The notes under the pieces: generated by a model
What the model saw: the letters and a program-made list of their open reading frames with translations, nothing else
What the model was told of the DNA's origin: nothing
The model's database searches: none
Source: Thermoplasmata archaeon
Lineage (GTDB): Archaea; Thermoplasmatota; Thermoplasmata; RBG-16-68-12
DNA: 6,142 nt
Direction: 5' to 3'
Assembly: GCA_013329855.1 (NCBI GenBank)
Contig: DUJI01000208.1
Span: forward strand, 1-6,142
In this document: positions 6,077 to 6,142 of the stretch, one piece after another
How the letters are laid out: each line of letters opens with the position of its first letter
How positions within the stretch are numbered: the stretch's first letter is position 1
Program-made: the position numbers and the translations under genes

Positions 6077-6142
6077 TCATCTCCGCGGCTTGGGCCGTCC
6101 GCGCATCCGTGACTCGAGCGCCGCGACGCGCCGCCGCAGCTC
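6077..6142 (-). CDS. C-terminal end of an unidentified protein, possible coiled coil
   Basis: Reading inwards from the right edge on the minus strand, one frame gives 21 residues and then TGA at 6079-6077. The visible part starts ELRRRVAALESRMRGRP and ends in a basic KPRR tail. Leu, Val and Leu at heptad-like spacing, with Glu and Arg flanking, look like the end of an alpha-helical coiled coil. The function cannot be assigned from so short a piece. Support comes from the coil pattern and from the hairpin that sits just beyond the stop, between two convergent genes. It could be a chance open frame in GC-rich DNA. Confidence 0.4.
   Translation of the reverse strand, partial: ELRRRVAALESRMRGRPKPRR

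Noticed and set aside
1..6142. CRISPR arrays, insertion sequences, direct repeats or rRNA/tRNA genes
   Set aside because: No repeated spacer pattern, terminal inverted repeats, transposase motifs or RNA gene landmarks were seen on either strand.

Overview
This is a GC-rich window, roughly two-thirds G+C by eye. It most likely comes from an archaeon, and I lean towards a high-GC member of the Thermoplasmatota. The grounds are AT-rich TATA-like elements at the expected distance upstream of genes, with no bacterial -35/-10 pairs. A solute-binding protein is anchored by an N-terminal membrane helix rather than a lipobox and carries eight N-glycosylation sequons. Starts are mixed ATG, GTG and TTG, with Shine-Dalgarno sites in front of some of them. 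The lineage call is inference from style, not from a marker gene.

Layout from left to right: (1) the 5' part of a protoheme IX farnesyltransferase gene (ctaB) on the minus strand, running off the left edge; (2) a start-less C-terminal remnant of a nitrilase-family amidohydrolase on the plus strand, whose tail overlaps the end of (3) an EamA/DMT-family ten-helix transporter on the minus strand; (4) a divergent diaminopimelate-decarboxylase-type gene (lysA) on the plus strand, for which a TTG start fits better than the longer ATG frame; (5) convergent to it, an enolase-superfamily dipeptide epimerase on the minus strand with a GTG start; (6) divergent from that, a family 5 (Dpp/Opp-type) peptide-binding protein of an ABC importer on the plus strand; (7) a strong hairpin with T tracts; and (8) the last 21 codons of a probable coiled-coil protein on the minus strand at the right edge.

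The most suggestive reading is that the centre and right half form a peptide salvage neighbourhood. An oligopeptide-binding protein sits back to back with an epimerase of the L-Ala-D/L-Glu type, which sits tail to tail with a DAP decarboxylase-type enzyme. Together these could take up peptides derived from bacterial murein, convert L-Ala-D-Glu to its L,L form, and turn meso-DAP into lysine. That link is an inference from gene neighbourhood; each enzyme family call stands on its own motifs. The EamA transporter and lysA share a short intergenic region with one near-symmetrical TATA element about 55 bases from each start, so they may be co-regulated.
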